From positions 59,415 to 123,414 of the forward strand of contig JABSRT010000013.1 in the NCBI GenBank assembly GCA_013214945.1: a stretch of DNA of 64,000 bases. Direction: 5' to 3'. The notes under the pieces are model-generated. The model worked only from the letters and a program-made list of their open reading frames with translations, did not search any database and was not told the DNA's origin. The DNA comes from Gammaproteobacteria bacterium (GTDB lineage Bacteria; Pseudomonadota; Gammaproteobacteria; Enterobacterales; Psychrobiaceae). A program made the position numbers and the translations under genes. Numbering within the stretch: the first letter of the stretch is position 1; each line of letters starts with the position of its first letter. Positions 1-8,079 of the stretch are shown here, in pieces.

Positions 1-183
1 ATTAATAATGCCCGAATAGAACAAGCAAAACTGCTGCTTAGGCAAGGCATTAGCATTGTTGATGTCGCAATCGCGGTCGGCTTTTCCGACCAAAGCCAAT
101 TTCACAGGGCCTTTGTTCGCTATAGCGCGGCAACGCCGCGTCAATATCAGCTGTCCAAGTCAATTTTCGACAATAAAAGCTAA
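1..183 (+). CDS. AraC-family transcriptional regulator, C-terminal fragment
   Basis: The reading frame is open from the first base of the window and stops at TAA 181-183, giving the last 60 residues of a protein that begins outside. The fragment contains the second helix-turn-helix of the AraC/XylS DNA-binding domain: 'SIVDVAIAVGFSDQSQFHRA' followed by the conserved tail 'ATPRQY'. The sensory domain is missing, so the ligand and targets are unknown. An RhtB-type exporter gene starts 47 bases downstream on the same strand. AraC regulators often sit beside exporters they control, but nothing here proves that link. Confidence 0.85.
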   Translation: MNNARIEQAKLLLRQGISIVDVAIAVGFSDQSQFHRAFVRYSAATPRQYQLSKSIFDNKS

Positions 184-230
184 ATCCCTTGTTTTAAGAT
201 GTCAGCTTAATTACCAAGGCAGCTGACCCA

Positions 231-875
231 ATGACTTCTTTAGACAACTTAATTCCTGCAGCATTTCCCGCGCTAGCGCTGGCACATTTTTTGGCATTGC
301 TCAGCCCCGGCCAAGACTTTTTCCTAATCGCCGGCCATGCTATTCGCCACAACCTGCGCGGCAGCCGGTTTATTTGTGTTGGCGTGGCACTGGGCAATGC
401 CGTTTATATTGCTATCGCGATATTAGGTTGGAGCAGCATTGAAAGTTTTCCAACCATTATTTCGGTAATTGAATTAATTGGCGCCGCTTACTTGTTATGG
501 ATAGGCTGGCAACTAATTAGGAGCCAAGCAAACGAGGTAGTGGTCGACGCGACTATTATTAAAAGTGCCGTGCCAAGCGCTTTAAAACAACTATGGCTTG
601 GGCTAAATTCTGCGTTACTTAACCCGAAAAACGCATTATTTTATATCAGTTTAATGGCCGTTATATTGGGTAAAGAAGTGACGTTACAGCAACAAGCCTT
701 TTGCGGACTGTGGATGTTTTTGGCCGTGCTTAGTTGGAACTTAATTGTCGCATCGGCGATTGGCCATCGCCACGTTCAGCAATTTCTTAGCCGTAAAATT
801 CATTTGTTTGAACGCGGCGCAGGTGCGGTGTTAATCAGTTTCGGCTTGGGGCTTCTTATTCAAACCACCAATTAG
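231..875 (+). CDS. LysE/RhtB-family amino-acid exporter
   Basis: The 214-residue product has the size and the roughly six hydrophobic segments of LysE/RhtB inner-membrane exporters, which expel amino acids such as homoserine, threonine or lysine. The family signature near the N-terminus is visible as 'LLSPGQDFFLIAGHAI' (normally SPGP), with the second conserved block 'LLNPKNALFYISL' near residues 130-142. The substrate cannot be read from the sequence. The gene follows an AraC-type regulator on the same strand. It is one of three family members in this window (see 21046 and 34552). The ATG at 231 gives an N-terminus of normal family length. Confidence 0.85.
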   Translation: MTSLDNLIPAAFPALALAHFLALLSPGQDFFLIAGHAIRHNLRGSRFICVGVALGNAVYIAIAILGWSSIESFPTIISVIELIGAAYLLWIGWQLIRSQANEVVVDATIIKSAVPSALKQLWLGLNSALLNPKNALFYISLMAVILGKEVTLQQQAFCGLWMFLAVLSWNLIVASAIGHRHVQQFLSRKIHLFERGAGAVLISFGLGLLIQTTN

Positions 876-1053
876 CCGCCATTTATGCCAAGTACTGTTC
901 CATAACCAGACAGTGAACATTACGCGATGCGCCAGATTGAGCAGTAATAGCTTGCAGAGCTATTATATTATTGAGAATACAATAAAAACTTGCCATGCAA
1001 AGTTCTCAATGTATTCATTAGCAGCTATGCTGATAATGAATAGGAAGGTGACA

Positions 1054-1500
1054 ATGACAAACTATAAAATTCACGGTAACTGGCAGCTGTCAGTCAATAA
1101 TAAAGTGTTAATTCAAGTTTTTAGTGGCTCTTGGAATGAAGAAGCCGCTATTGCATATATCGAAGAATTTAAAGTCATTACGCAACCTTTACTCGATTCG
1201 CCATGGGCTATTTTATCATTATTTGATCAATGGCAACTGGGCACCCAAGACATCAATCCCCACATAAAAGCACACTGTCGTTGGTTTATTGATCATGGAT
1301 GTGTGAGAGACTGTCATGTTTACGCTCCCAATATACTCAAAAAGATGGTGTTAGAATCTTTGGTGCCATATCAAGAGAAAGACTACGAACGGCAGGTTTT
1401 TTCCAGTATTAATGATGCGATATCATGGCTTGCACCACAGGGTTTCCCCCTGGAACCCTCAGATTTTTTACACCAATTACAACACCAGAACTCAGGTTAA
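1054..1500 (+). CDS. Conserved-type hypothetical protein, possibly STAS/SpoIIAA-like
   Basis: I do not recognise this 148-residue protein with certainty. It is soluble, with no signal peptide or membrane segment. The alternation of short hydrophobic strands and helices ('VLIQVFSGSWNEEAAIAYIE', 'PWAILSLFDQW') is reminiscent of SpoIIAA/STAS-like folds, which is only an impression. The frame extends upstream to a GTG at 913, but the ATG at 1054 is chosen because AGGAAGG lies about 6 bases before it and the upstream 47 residues look non-coding. The gene stands alone and converges with the urea channel gene. Confidence 0.6.
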   Translation: MTNYKIHGNWQLSVNNKVLIQVFSGSWNEEAAIAYIEEFKVITQPLLDSPWAILSLFDQWQLGTQDINPHIKAHCRWFIDHGCVRDCHVYAPNILKKMVLESLVPYQEKDYERQVFSSINDAISWLAPQGFPLEPSDFLHQLQHQNSG

Positions 1501-1515
1501 GTTAAACCCACAATG

Positions 1516-2445
1516 TTAAGCGCGCCACCATTGCCGCCAAGCCCAAACAAGTGTCAAAATTAGCCACATCGACAAAACGAATGGCGCGGTTAAGGCGGTT
1601 AAATCTGCCAGCTGCCCTAATAGGGTCAACAGCACCGCCAATATCACGCCAGCTGTCACTATCATTAACTGAGCCACTTTATTGCCCGGTGTTGTTTGGT
1701 TAGCAAGTGCCACTGCAATCAGCGCGGCGCTAAAACTATAAAAACCTTGCGCCGCTGACTCCGCAGAAAAACCCACTGGCGTGGCTAACACCTGCCCCCA
1801 CACCGACACAACCACCATCGCAAGTACCACGCCACACATCGCCCACACAGCATCGGTTTTCGAGCTAATCGCTACCCCAATTAAGATCAGCAGCCCAGAC
1901 AAAGCATTGGCTTGAAATAACATTTGACCATAACCGCGAAAAAAAACCATCACTGGGTTAGTTTCAATCATGAGTGGCTGAGCAACAACTGGCACTAGGG
2001 TAAAAAGATCAGCAGCGGCAAAGACCAACCAAACCATGATTAAAAATGGCGCAGTCAACGGCGATAGCCAATGAAAGCGTTGCAATAGTTGTTGCTGTAG
2101 TTGTTGCAGTAGTAATGAAGAAAGCATTGCCGCTAATGCGATTAAGCCAAGACTAGTTAAATCGAGACGATAAAATAACATCACGCTTAAACCGATCAAC
2201 GCGCCGTTATAACCATATAATCCTTGATGAATGACTTCAGGGTCGCCACCAAACCATTTCGCGCTTTGAGTACTGCACCAAACACCAATGACAGAGCCAA
2301 TTAACATCGCGCCAGAGTTGAGCCCAATAGCGAGCATAAAGATTAGACCGCTTAAGGCATTAGCTTGAAAGATTATTTGACCAAAGCCACGTAGAAAAGG
2401 AGTAATCTCGTCACTAAGGCGAGTAATTTTCGGATTTTTCGTCAC
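1516..2445 (-). CDS. Urea transporter (UT family) channel
   Basis: The 309-residue hydrophobic protein shows the internal duplication of the UT family, whose trimers conduct urea passively across the inner membrane. The first half carries 'FLRGFGQIIFQANALSGL' (about residues 17-34) and the second half its copy 'FFRGYGQMLFQANALSGL' (about 168-185). Each is followed by a Gly/Tyr-rich block, 'GLYGYNGALIGL' and 'GFYSFSAALIAVAL'. Length fits bacterial members. No urease or nickel genes occur in the window, so the source and fate of urea are unknown. The gene lies downstream of dsbC on the same strand but is separated from it by a strong terminator, so it probably has its own promoter. Confidence 0.9.
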   Translation of the reverse strand: MTKNPKITRLSDEITPFLRGFGQIIFQANALSGLIFMLAIGLNSGAMLIGSVIGVWCSTQSAKWFGGDPEVIHQGLYGYNGALIGLSVMLFYRLDLTSLGLIALAAMLSSLLLQQLQQQLLQRFHWLSPLTAPFLIMVWLVFAAADLFTLVPVVAQPLMIETNPVMVFFRGYGQMLFQANALSGLLILIGVAISSKTDAVWAMCGVVLAMVVVSVWGQVLATPVGFSAESAAQGFYSFSAALIAVALANQTTPGNKVAQLMIVTAGVILAVLLTLLGQLADLTALTAPFVLSMWLILTLVWAWRQWWRA

Positions 2446-2515
2446 CGATTAGTTGACCGGTATCATGACAATATCATTAGAGAGGCAGGTGCTTATGGAT
2501 AGTCCAGCAGATAAA

Positions 2516-2545
2516 AACAAGCCCAGCATCAGTGCTGGGCTTGTT
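2516..2545 (-). terminator. Rho-independent terminator of dsbC
   Basis: A perfect 13-bp stem (aacaagcccagca / tgctgggcttgtt) with a TCAG loop lies 16 bases past the dsbC stop codon. On the minus strand it is followed by TTTTAT. A run of A on the other side makes it potentially bidirectional. Confidence 0.85.
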
Positions 2546-2560
2546 AAAAAAGTGACTGGA

Positions 2561-3292
2561 TTAAGAACCCGCACTAAGTATTTCAAATAACTGAGCTGGC
2601 GGCTGATAACCAGGGATCATCGTGCCATCCTCAAGCACCAAGGCAGGAGTGCCATTTACGCCAAACTCTAGGCCTAATTGATAATGTTCAGCAACTTTAT
2701 TGTCACAAGTAATTTTATCAATGCTGCTGCCGGCTTTAAGCTCATTCATTGCTTGATGCTGATTGTCACTGCACCATAACGATTGCATATCTGTCCAAGC
2801 TTTTGAGCGCGGACCGCCGCGGGGGAATGCCAAGTAACGAATCGTAATGCCTAACTTATTGTAATCTGCCATTTGTGAGTGCAAGCGTTGGCAATAACCA
2901 CAGTCGACATCGGTAAATACCGTTACCTGATACTTTTCATCTTTGGCCGGATATACAATCATTGAATCGGCATAGTTACCCATTTTGTCAACGCGAACGG
3001 TCGCCATTTTTTGTTCAGTAATATTGACCATTTTATTATCGAGATCATAGATACTGCCTTGCATCACATAGCGACCATCTTGTGACACATACAACAGACC
3101 ACGAGGAGTCATTACTTCATAAAAACCTTTAAGCGGCGACTCAGTGATCTCGGCTTGCTCAATGCCCAATGCTGACTCTAGCTTTAATTTAACCTTGGCG
3201 ATGCCTTCTTCACCGGCCAAGGCCGTAAAAGACAGACTAGCCAATATCCCTGATACGGCTAATAACTTAAGTATTTTCATCCATTTTCTCAA
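2561..3292 (-). CDS. dsbC: Periplasmic disulfide isomerase DsbC
   Basis: The 243-residue protein has an N-terminal signal peptide ending around 'SFTALA' (residue 26). It then has the DsbC dimerisation domain and a thioredoxin-fold domain with the active site CGYC at about residues 131-134, and a second structural Cys pair near 174 and 196. The cis-proline loop 'GTPALVLEDG' is present. DsbC reshuffles wrong disulfides in periplasmic proteins and is kept reduced by DsbD, which is not in this window. It would support folding of disulfide-containing secreted proteins. In many gammaproteobacteria dsbC is followed by recJ. Here a terminator and a urea channel follow instead. Confidence 0.95.
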   Translation of the reverse strand: MRKWMKILKLLAVSGILASLSFTALAGEEGIAKVKLKLESALGIEQAEITESPLKGFYEVMTPRGLLYVSQDGRYVMQGSIYDLDNKMVNITEQKMATVRVDKMGNYADSMIVYPAKDEKYQVTVFTDVDCGYCQRLHSQMADYNKLGITIRYLAFPRGGPRSKAWTDMQSLWCSDNQHQAMNELKAGSSIDKITCDNKVAEHYQLGLEFGVNGTPALVLEDGTMIPGYQPPAQLFEILSAGS

Positions 3293-3468
3293 TAATTGTG
3301 ATTAATATAATGACAAGACCACGATAACACTAAAAAAATTCACTCGCGCGACCTTTATTTAATAATACAACATCAGGGGTCATTTTCTTATAAAAATCAG
3401 GGTTAAATGGAATCTTGTTTTGCGTATGAAAAACTGATGAATACAATGAGCTCGATTACTTATTAAAA

Positions 3469-3505
3469 AAAAGGGGGCTTAGTTATTACAACTAAGCCCC
3501 CTTTT
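3469..3505 (-). terminator. Strong bidirectional-type terminator after the Tsx-like gene
   Basis: A perfect 16-bp stem (aaaagggggcttagtt / aactaagccccctttt) with a 5-base loop 'attac' lies 59 bases beyond the Tsx-like stop codon. A/T tracts on both sides allow termination on either strand. Confidence 0.85.
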
Positions 3506-3563
3506 ATTTGCTCGCTTTGCTTAAACCGCTGGCATTAAAAACTTACCTTAATCTAGGTCTATT

Positions 3564-4271
3564 TTATAAATGCCATTTAATTAGCAAGTTAGCATTTTTT
3601 TCGTCGACGCCACTAACACCGAATTTGTTCTTCCAGTAAACATATTCAATGCCAAGGTATAACTTACTTTTTTCAACACCAATGTGTTGACCCACATCGT
3701 ATTTTAGCTGTGAAGTAAAATTGTAACCGCCTGTTTGGGTGTCTGAGCCGTTAATCGCATCTAAGAAACCATCGTAAACAAAGCTATCTGCAAACGGGAA
3801 AGACCATACCAATGTTAACTGTTGGTTGTTATCGTCTTGCTCATTGTTACGCTGATATAAATTAACATTAAAATAAGATGCACCAGGGATCGCTAGATCA
3901 ACACCAACACCAGCTAAAAAGTTATTGAAGGTACCGCTTAATGAACGGCCAAATTCCCATTGTGGTGTCACGTAGGCTTTTTTCACAAAACCGTCTTGGT
4001 TGTTATACACATCAAAGCTAAAACCTAATTCGCCATAAGTATCATCATCGCCAAAGTTAGTGTTATGAGCACGGTCAACAAAGGTAAAAAGACTACCCCA
4101 GCTATGTCCGCTTGCGTGTTCAAAAGTATAAATGTTGCGATCATCATCACCTAGCTCATAATTGCTGCCTTGTAAGGCAGAAAAGCTGGTATCGCTCCAG
4201 TATTGCTTAGCGCTAACTGTGGTTGACAAAAGTGCAGCGCAAGCTACGGCTGAATATTTTAATACTGACAT
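3564..4271 (-). CDS. Tsx-like (OmpK-type) outer-membrane nucleoside channel
   Basis: The protein has a signal peptide ending in 'STTVSA', then an aromatic-rich, beta-strand-rich body that starts 'KQYWSDTSFSALQGSNYEL' and ends with a C-terminal strand 'NANLLIKWHL'. These are features of the Tsx/OmpK family of 12-stranded outer-membrane channels for nucleosides. Glycine/aspartate turns such as 'NFGDDDTYGELGFSFD' fit. The frame is open 22 codons further upstream, but the ATG at 4271 is chosen because AGGAAG lies just before it and a signal peptide then starts directly (235 residues). The gene is monocistronic, bounded by the terminator at 3469-3505. Substrate specificity is inferred from the family only. 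Confidence 0.85.
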   Translation of the reverse strand: MSVLKYSAVACAALLSTTVSAKQYWSDTSFSALQGSNYELGDDDRNIYTFEHASGHSWGSLFTFVDRAHNTNFGDDDTYGELGFSFDVYNNQDGFVKKAYVTPQWEFGRSLSGTFNNFLAGVGVDLAIPGASYFNVNLYQRNNEQDDNNQQLTLVWSFPFADSFVYDGFLDAINGSDTQTGGYNFTSQLKYDVGQHIGVEKSKLYLGIEYVYWKNKFGVSGVDEKNANLLIKWHL

Positions 4272-4548
4272 CTTACTTCCTGTTTCTATAATAATGGTTA
4301 CAACTATTGCCATGGCGCAGCTCGATAGACCCAACATCTGTCAGTATCACTTAGGGTTAATCGAGAAAAACACCTCATCTATTACCGACCGAAAGTAACT
4401 TTCGAAGCAACAGACAGGAATATTAAGAACAGACAAACAAAATGTGAAATATGTGACGGATGAAACGTTTTTTGCTGCACCATGTTAAAATCGGCGCCAT
4501 TCTATATGCTTTTAATTGCAAAAGACAGGAGAGGTTTTACATTTATGA

Positions 4549-5631
4549 TTAATCGATCAAAGAAACGGCAACGCGATGGGTCAGCTTAATCATGATTTCA
4601 TAACTGATGGTATCAGACCAGCGGGCAATATCTTCAGCGGGCAGCCCTTGTCCCCATAAAGTAACGACATCTCCGCAGCTAATTTGACTAGTTTGGCCAA
4701 GGTCAACGGTAATCATGTCCATTGAAACACGCCCGACGATAGGGTAACGCTTGCCATTAATAAGCACCGGAGTACCTGTTTTGGCATGCCGCGGATAACC
4801 GTCACCATAACCCACCGCAATCACGGCAAGTTTACCATCGGTTTTAGCTTGCCATGTTGAGCCATACCCAACATATTGTCCCTGAGTTACCGATTTTATA
4901 GCGATGACTTTAGTTTGCAATGTCATCACTGGGCGCAACCCAAAGTCAGCCCCGGTTTTACCCTCAATGGCGCTACAGCCATAAAGAGAAATTCCAGTTC
5001 GAACCCAGTCTAGGTGGGTCTCGGGCCATGCAAGAATCGCGGCAGAATTTGCAATGCTTAACTGACCGTCATACTCTTTAACTAACTCAAAAAAGGCTTG
5101 AGTTTGACGCGCAGTAAAATCATTACCAAGCTCGTCGGCACAGGCAAAATGGCTCATGAAATTGACAGGGGTTTCGACTATTTTAAGCTGATTTAAGCGC
5201 TGGCAAGCTTGTACAACTTCGCTGCTATTTAAACCTAGCCGGTTCATGCCAGTATCAATTTTGAGCCAGATTTTCAACCGACCTTGTTGCTGACACTGCT
5301 CAAGCATGGTGATTTGCTCTAAGCTGTGGATCACGGTTTCTAATTGATAGGTAATCAAGCGAGTGATATCTGATTGCTCGGCAAAACCTTCTAATAATAA
5401 AATAGGGCTGGTGATGCCAGCAGCCCGTAACTCTAAGGCTTCTTCGAGCCGAGCAACGCCTAATCCATCGACATTAACACGCATTAGTTCACGCGCCATC
5501 GCCACTGCACCATGACCATAAGCATTCGCTTTTAATACCGCTAATACCTTACTTTTCGGCGCGAGTTTTTTCATTTGCCGATAATTATCGGCAATAGCGC
5601 TGCGGCTAACAAGCGCGGTTACAGTGCTCAT
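4549..5631 (-). CDS. alr: Alanine racemase (PLP-dependent)
   Basis: The 360-residue enzyme interconverts L- and D-alanine for peptidoglycan precursors in the cytoplasm. The PLP-binding lysine is K34 in 'VLKANAYGHG'. The second catalytic base, a tyrosine, is Y256 in 'GQYVGYGSTW'. The TIM-barrel and C-terminal beta domain ('PIVGRVSMDMITVDLG') are complete. The gene lies 9 bases after dnaB on the same strand. The dnaB-alr order is a conserved gammaproteobacterial arrangement and supports chromosomal alr rather than catabolic dadX. Confidence 0.95.
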   Translation of the reverse strand: MSTVTALVSRSAIADNYRQMKKLAPKSKVLAVLKANAYGHGAVAMARELMRVNVDGLGVARLEEALELRAAGITSPILLLEGFAEQSDITRLITYQLETVIHSLEQITMLEQCQQQGRLKIWLKIDTGMNRLGLNSSEVVQACQRLNQLKIVETPVNFMSHFACADELGNDFTARQTQAFFELVKEYDGQLSIANSAAILAWPETHLDWVRTGISLYGCSAIEGKTGADFGLRPVMTLQTKVIAIKSVTQGQYVGYGSTWQAKTDGKLAVIAVGYGDGYPRHAKTGTPVLINGKRYPIVGRVSMDMITVDLGQTSQISCGDVVTLWGQGLPAEDIARWSDTISYEIMIKLTHRVAVSLID

Positions 5632-5640
5632 TAAGCGACC

Positions 5641-7056
5641 TTAGTATTCGTCGTCGTAAGCCGGACCGGCGTAATTATCAAAGCGCGAGTACTGTCCCTG
5701 GAAGGTTAGGCGACACTTACCTATGGGGCCGTTACGCTGCTTACCAATGATAATTTCGGCACTGCCTTTGTCAGGGGTATCGTCGTTGTAAACTTCATCA
5801 CGATAAATAAACATGATTAAATCGGCATCTTGCTCAATCGCGCCTGATTCACGCAGATCCGAGTTAATCGGTCGCTTATCGGCACGTTGCTCTAGACCAC
5901 GGTTAAGCTGCGACAGTGCTATAACCGGGCATTTTAATTCTTTAGCCAAGGCTTTAAGTGAGCGCGAAATTTCAGAAATTTCCAAGGTACGATTGTCGGA
6001 CAGCGCTGGCACCGTCATTAATTGGAGGTAATCTATCATGATCATTGAGACACCATCGTGCTCGCGGGCAATTCGGCGTGAGCGTGAACGTACTTCAGTT
6101 GGAGTTAAACCCGATGAATCATCAATGTACATCTTGCCTTGCTCAAGCAAAATACCCATGGTTGACGAAACGCGCGCCCAATCGTCGTCTTCAAGCTGAC
6201 CGGTTCTAATTTTAGTTTGATCAACTCGCCCAAGCGACGCCAACATTCTCATCATGATTGATTCTGCCGGCATTTCTAACGAAAAGATAATCACTGGCTT
6301 GTCTTCATTCATTGCCGCGTGCTCAGCAATGTTCATCGCAAAGGTTGTTTTACCCATCGACGGTCGCGCCGCGACAATGATTAAATCAGAATCTTGGAAC
6401 CCGGCGGTCATTTTGTCTAAATCGCCATAACCACTTGAAATACCAGTAACACCGTCGTGGGGGTTATTATAAAGTTCTTCAATTTTATCAACGGTCGACG
6501 CTAAGATATGTTTAATATCTTGTGGCCCTTCCGACGCGTTGGTTCGCTTTTCGGCAATTTTAAATACCTTGCTTTCAGCAAAATCAAGCAATTGGGCACT
6601 GTCGCGACCTTCTGGCTCAAAACCAGCTTCGGCAATTTCATTGGCTACCCCAATCATGTCACGTACCACGGCACGCTCGCGTACAATAGTTGCATAGGCG
6701 CCAATGTTGGCCGCACTTGGGGTGTTTTTTGCCATTTCGCCGATGTAAGCAAAACCACCAACGGCATCTAGCTCGTTTTCACGTTCAAGCGCTTCAGACA
6801 GGGTCACTAGATCGATCGGATTACCGTGCTCAATCAAGTTGCCCATAAATTTAAAAATGGTGCGGTGATCTTTACGGTAAAAATCTTCGCTCACAACCAG
6901 TTCAGAGACCCGATCCCACGCTTCATTGTCGAGCATTAAGCCACCGAGCACTGACTGTTCGGCCTCAAGTGAATGCGGCGGAACTTTCAGCGCTTCAACT
7001 TGCGCATCGTGCTTGGCGAAATTTTTATTTTTAGGGGTAAACTGTTGCTGGGCCAT
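5641..7056 (-). CDS. dnaB: Replicative DNA helicase DnaB
   Basis: The 471-residue protein has the N-terminal collar domain (about 25-170) and a RecA-like hexameric helicase domain with Walker A 'ARPSMGKTT' at about 230-238, Walker B 'VSMIMIDYLQLM' and the motif 'SQLNRGLEQRADKRP'. It unwinds DNA at the replication fork. It is followed after 9 bases by alr. In most gammaproteobacteria rplI (end of rpsF-priB-rpsR-rplI) precedes dnaB. Here the gene upstream, 99 bases away and on the same strand, is mksG of the SMC defence operon, so dnaB transcription may partly come from that operon. Confidence 0.97.
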   Translation of the reverse strand: MAQQQFTPKNKNFAKHDAQVEALKVPPHSLEAEQSVLGGLMLDNEAWDRVSELVVSEDFYRKDHRTIFKFMGNLIEHGNPIDLVTLSEALERENELDAVGGFAYIGEMAKNTPSAANIGAYATIVRERAVVRDMIGVANEIAEAGFEPEGRDSAQLLDFAESKVFKIAEKRTNASEGPQDIKHILASTVDKIEELYNNPHDGVTGISSGYGDLDKMTAGFQDSDLIIVAARPSMGKTTFAMNIAEHAAMNEDKPVIIFSLEMPAESIMMRMLASLGRVDQTKIRTGQLEDDDWARVSSTMGILLEQGKMYIDDSSGLTPTEVRSRSRRIAREHDGVSMIMIDYLQLMTVPALSDNRTLEISEISRSLKALAKELKCPVIALSQLNRGLEQRADKRPINSDLRESGAIEQDADLIMFIYRDEVYNDDTPDKGSAEIIIGKQRNGPIGKCRLTFQGQYSRFDNYAGPAYDDEY

Positions 7057-7155
7057 TTCGAATCATCGTTAAGATCTATTACTGCCATTATGCCAGATAA
7101 ATCCAGCGAATAAAGCCATCAATCATCGCAATGAGATTTTGCTTGCAGCAAATAT

Positions 7156-8073
7156 TTAAAGGGCTATTAGTTGTAACGGGGTTTGGTGAGTAATCATGTG
7201 TTCTTGCTGCCAAGTTCGTCGATAATTAGCCATTTGCTGAAAAGCTGTAATTAGCGCTGGTGACAACGAGTCTTGTTTAATTAGTGATTCAAGCGCGGTT
7301 TTTTGCTGTGCTTGTTGCCACCAGTTCTGTTCGCTATCTTTAAGTGCTTTATCTGTAAATTCGGTGCTAAAAATATCATCGATGCTATCTGCAGTAGGCG
7401 CCAGACCACAAGTCGCTCCCGAACTAGTGGCAATGAGCAAACCGGCGGGGTCAAAATCACTAAAACAAATCAGTTGATGACTTGACGACCAGCGCCTAAA
7501 AAATTGATAAGCGCTGGTAATATTTTGCTCCGGTTTAACATCGCCACGATATACAAACAGCGGGTCATCAATTGCCTCAGGCAGTTTTAATAAGGCTAGC
7601 GAGGCCATTACCGCGAGGTTTTCCACCAAGATCAGCTGTTCATGTTCAATGGAGTTAAACTCACTCGCATTAAGATAAACCCCCAGCGCACTCAGCGGCG
7701 GTAATGTTGCAACATGCTGGTTTATTTTGAGCGAACCCAAACAATTGACCAATACAAAATCTTCACTCACGGGCAAAACTTGCAGCTTGGTGCTGTGATG
7801 AGATTTTGCCCGCTCGGGCCGTGTCAACTTAGTGTAATTATCCCACGCGGGATTATTACCTGTTAGCTGGGCGATTTCACGATTAAGCTCCATCAGATCT
7901 TGCAGGCTAAATTTAAGATTATTACGATGGCCGAGCTGGCCAAAATTAAACTCGCGCGCGACAAACTGACCAAGCGCAGAGGCCAACACTTCACCACCAA
8001 GACGATGGTTAGCGTTAAGGCTTTTAACGAAATTAAATACCTCAGCGCCGTGTTTGTCAAAAATCTTGCTCAT
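7156..8073 (-). CDS. mksG: MksG/JetD-like TOPRIM nuclease subunit of an Mks/Wadjet system
   Basis: The 305-residue protein is the last gene of the SMC operon, 6 bases after mksF. Its C-terminal half carries TOPRIM-type acidic residues. E151 lies in 'LILVENLAVMASL', and a D-x-D-x-x-G motif D206/D208/G211 lies in 'ICFSDFDPAGLLIA', with 'VYRGD' at 174-178. This matches the metal-binding set of JetD/MksG, the topoisomerase-VI-like nuclease that cleaves plasmid DNA extruded by the SMC complex. At 305 residues it is shorter than typical JetD (roughly 400), so the N-terminal arm is reduced or divergent. Assignment rests on the TOPRIM motifs plus position. Function is inferred from the family. Confidence 0.72.
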   Translation of the reverse strand: MSKIFDKHGAEVFNFVKSLNANHRLGGEVLASALGQFVAREFNFGQLGHRNNLKFSLQDLMELNREIAQLTGNNPAWDNYTKLTRPERAKSHHSTKLQVLPVSEDFVLVNCLGSLKINQHVATLPPLSALGVYLNASEFNSIEHEQLILVENLAVMASLALLKLPEAIDDPLFVYRGDVKPEQNITSAYQFFRRWSSSHQLICFSDFDPAGLLIATSSGATCGLAPTADSIDDIFSTEFTDKALKDSEQNWWQQAQQKTALESLIKQDSLSPALITAFQQMANYRRTWQQEHMITHQTPLQLIAL

Positions 8074-8079
8074 GCGTTA

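Noticed and set aside
913..1053. N-terminal extension of the 148-residue protein from a GTG at 913
   Set aside because: The 47 extra residues look non-coding, and a good AGGAAGG site precedes the ATG at 1054.
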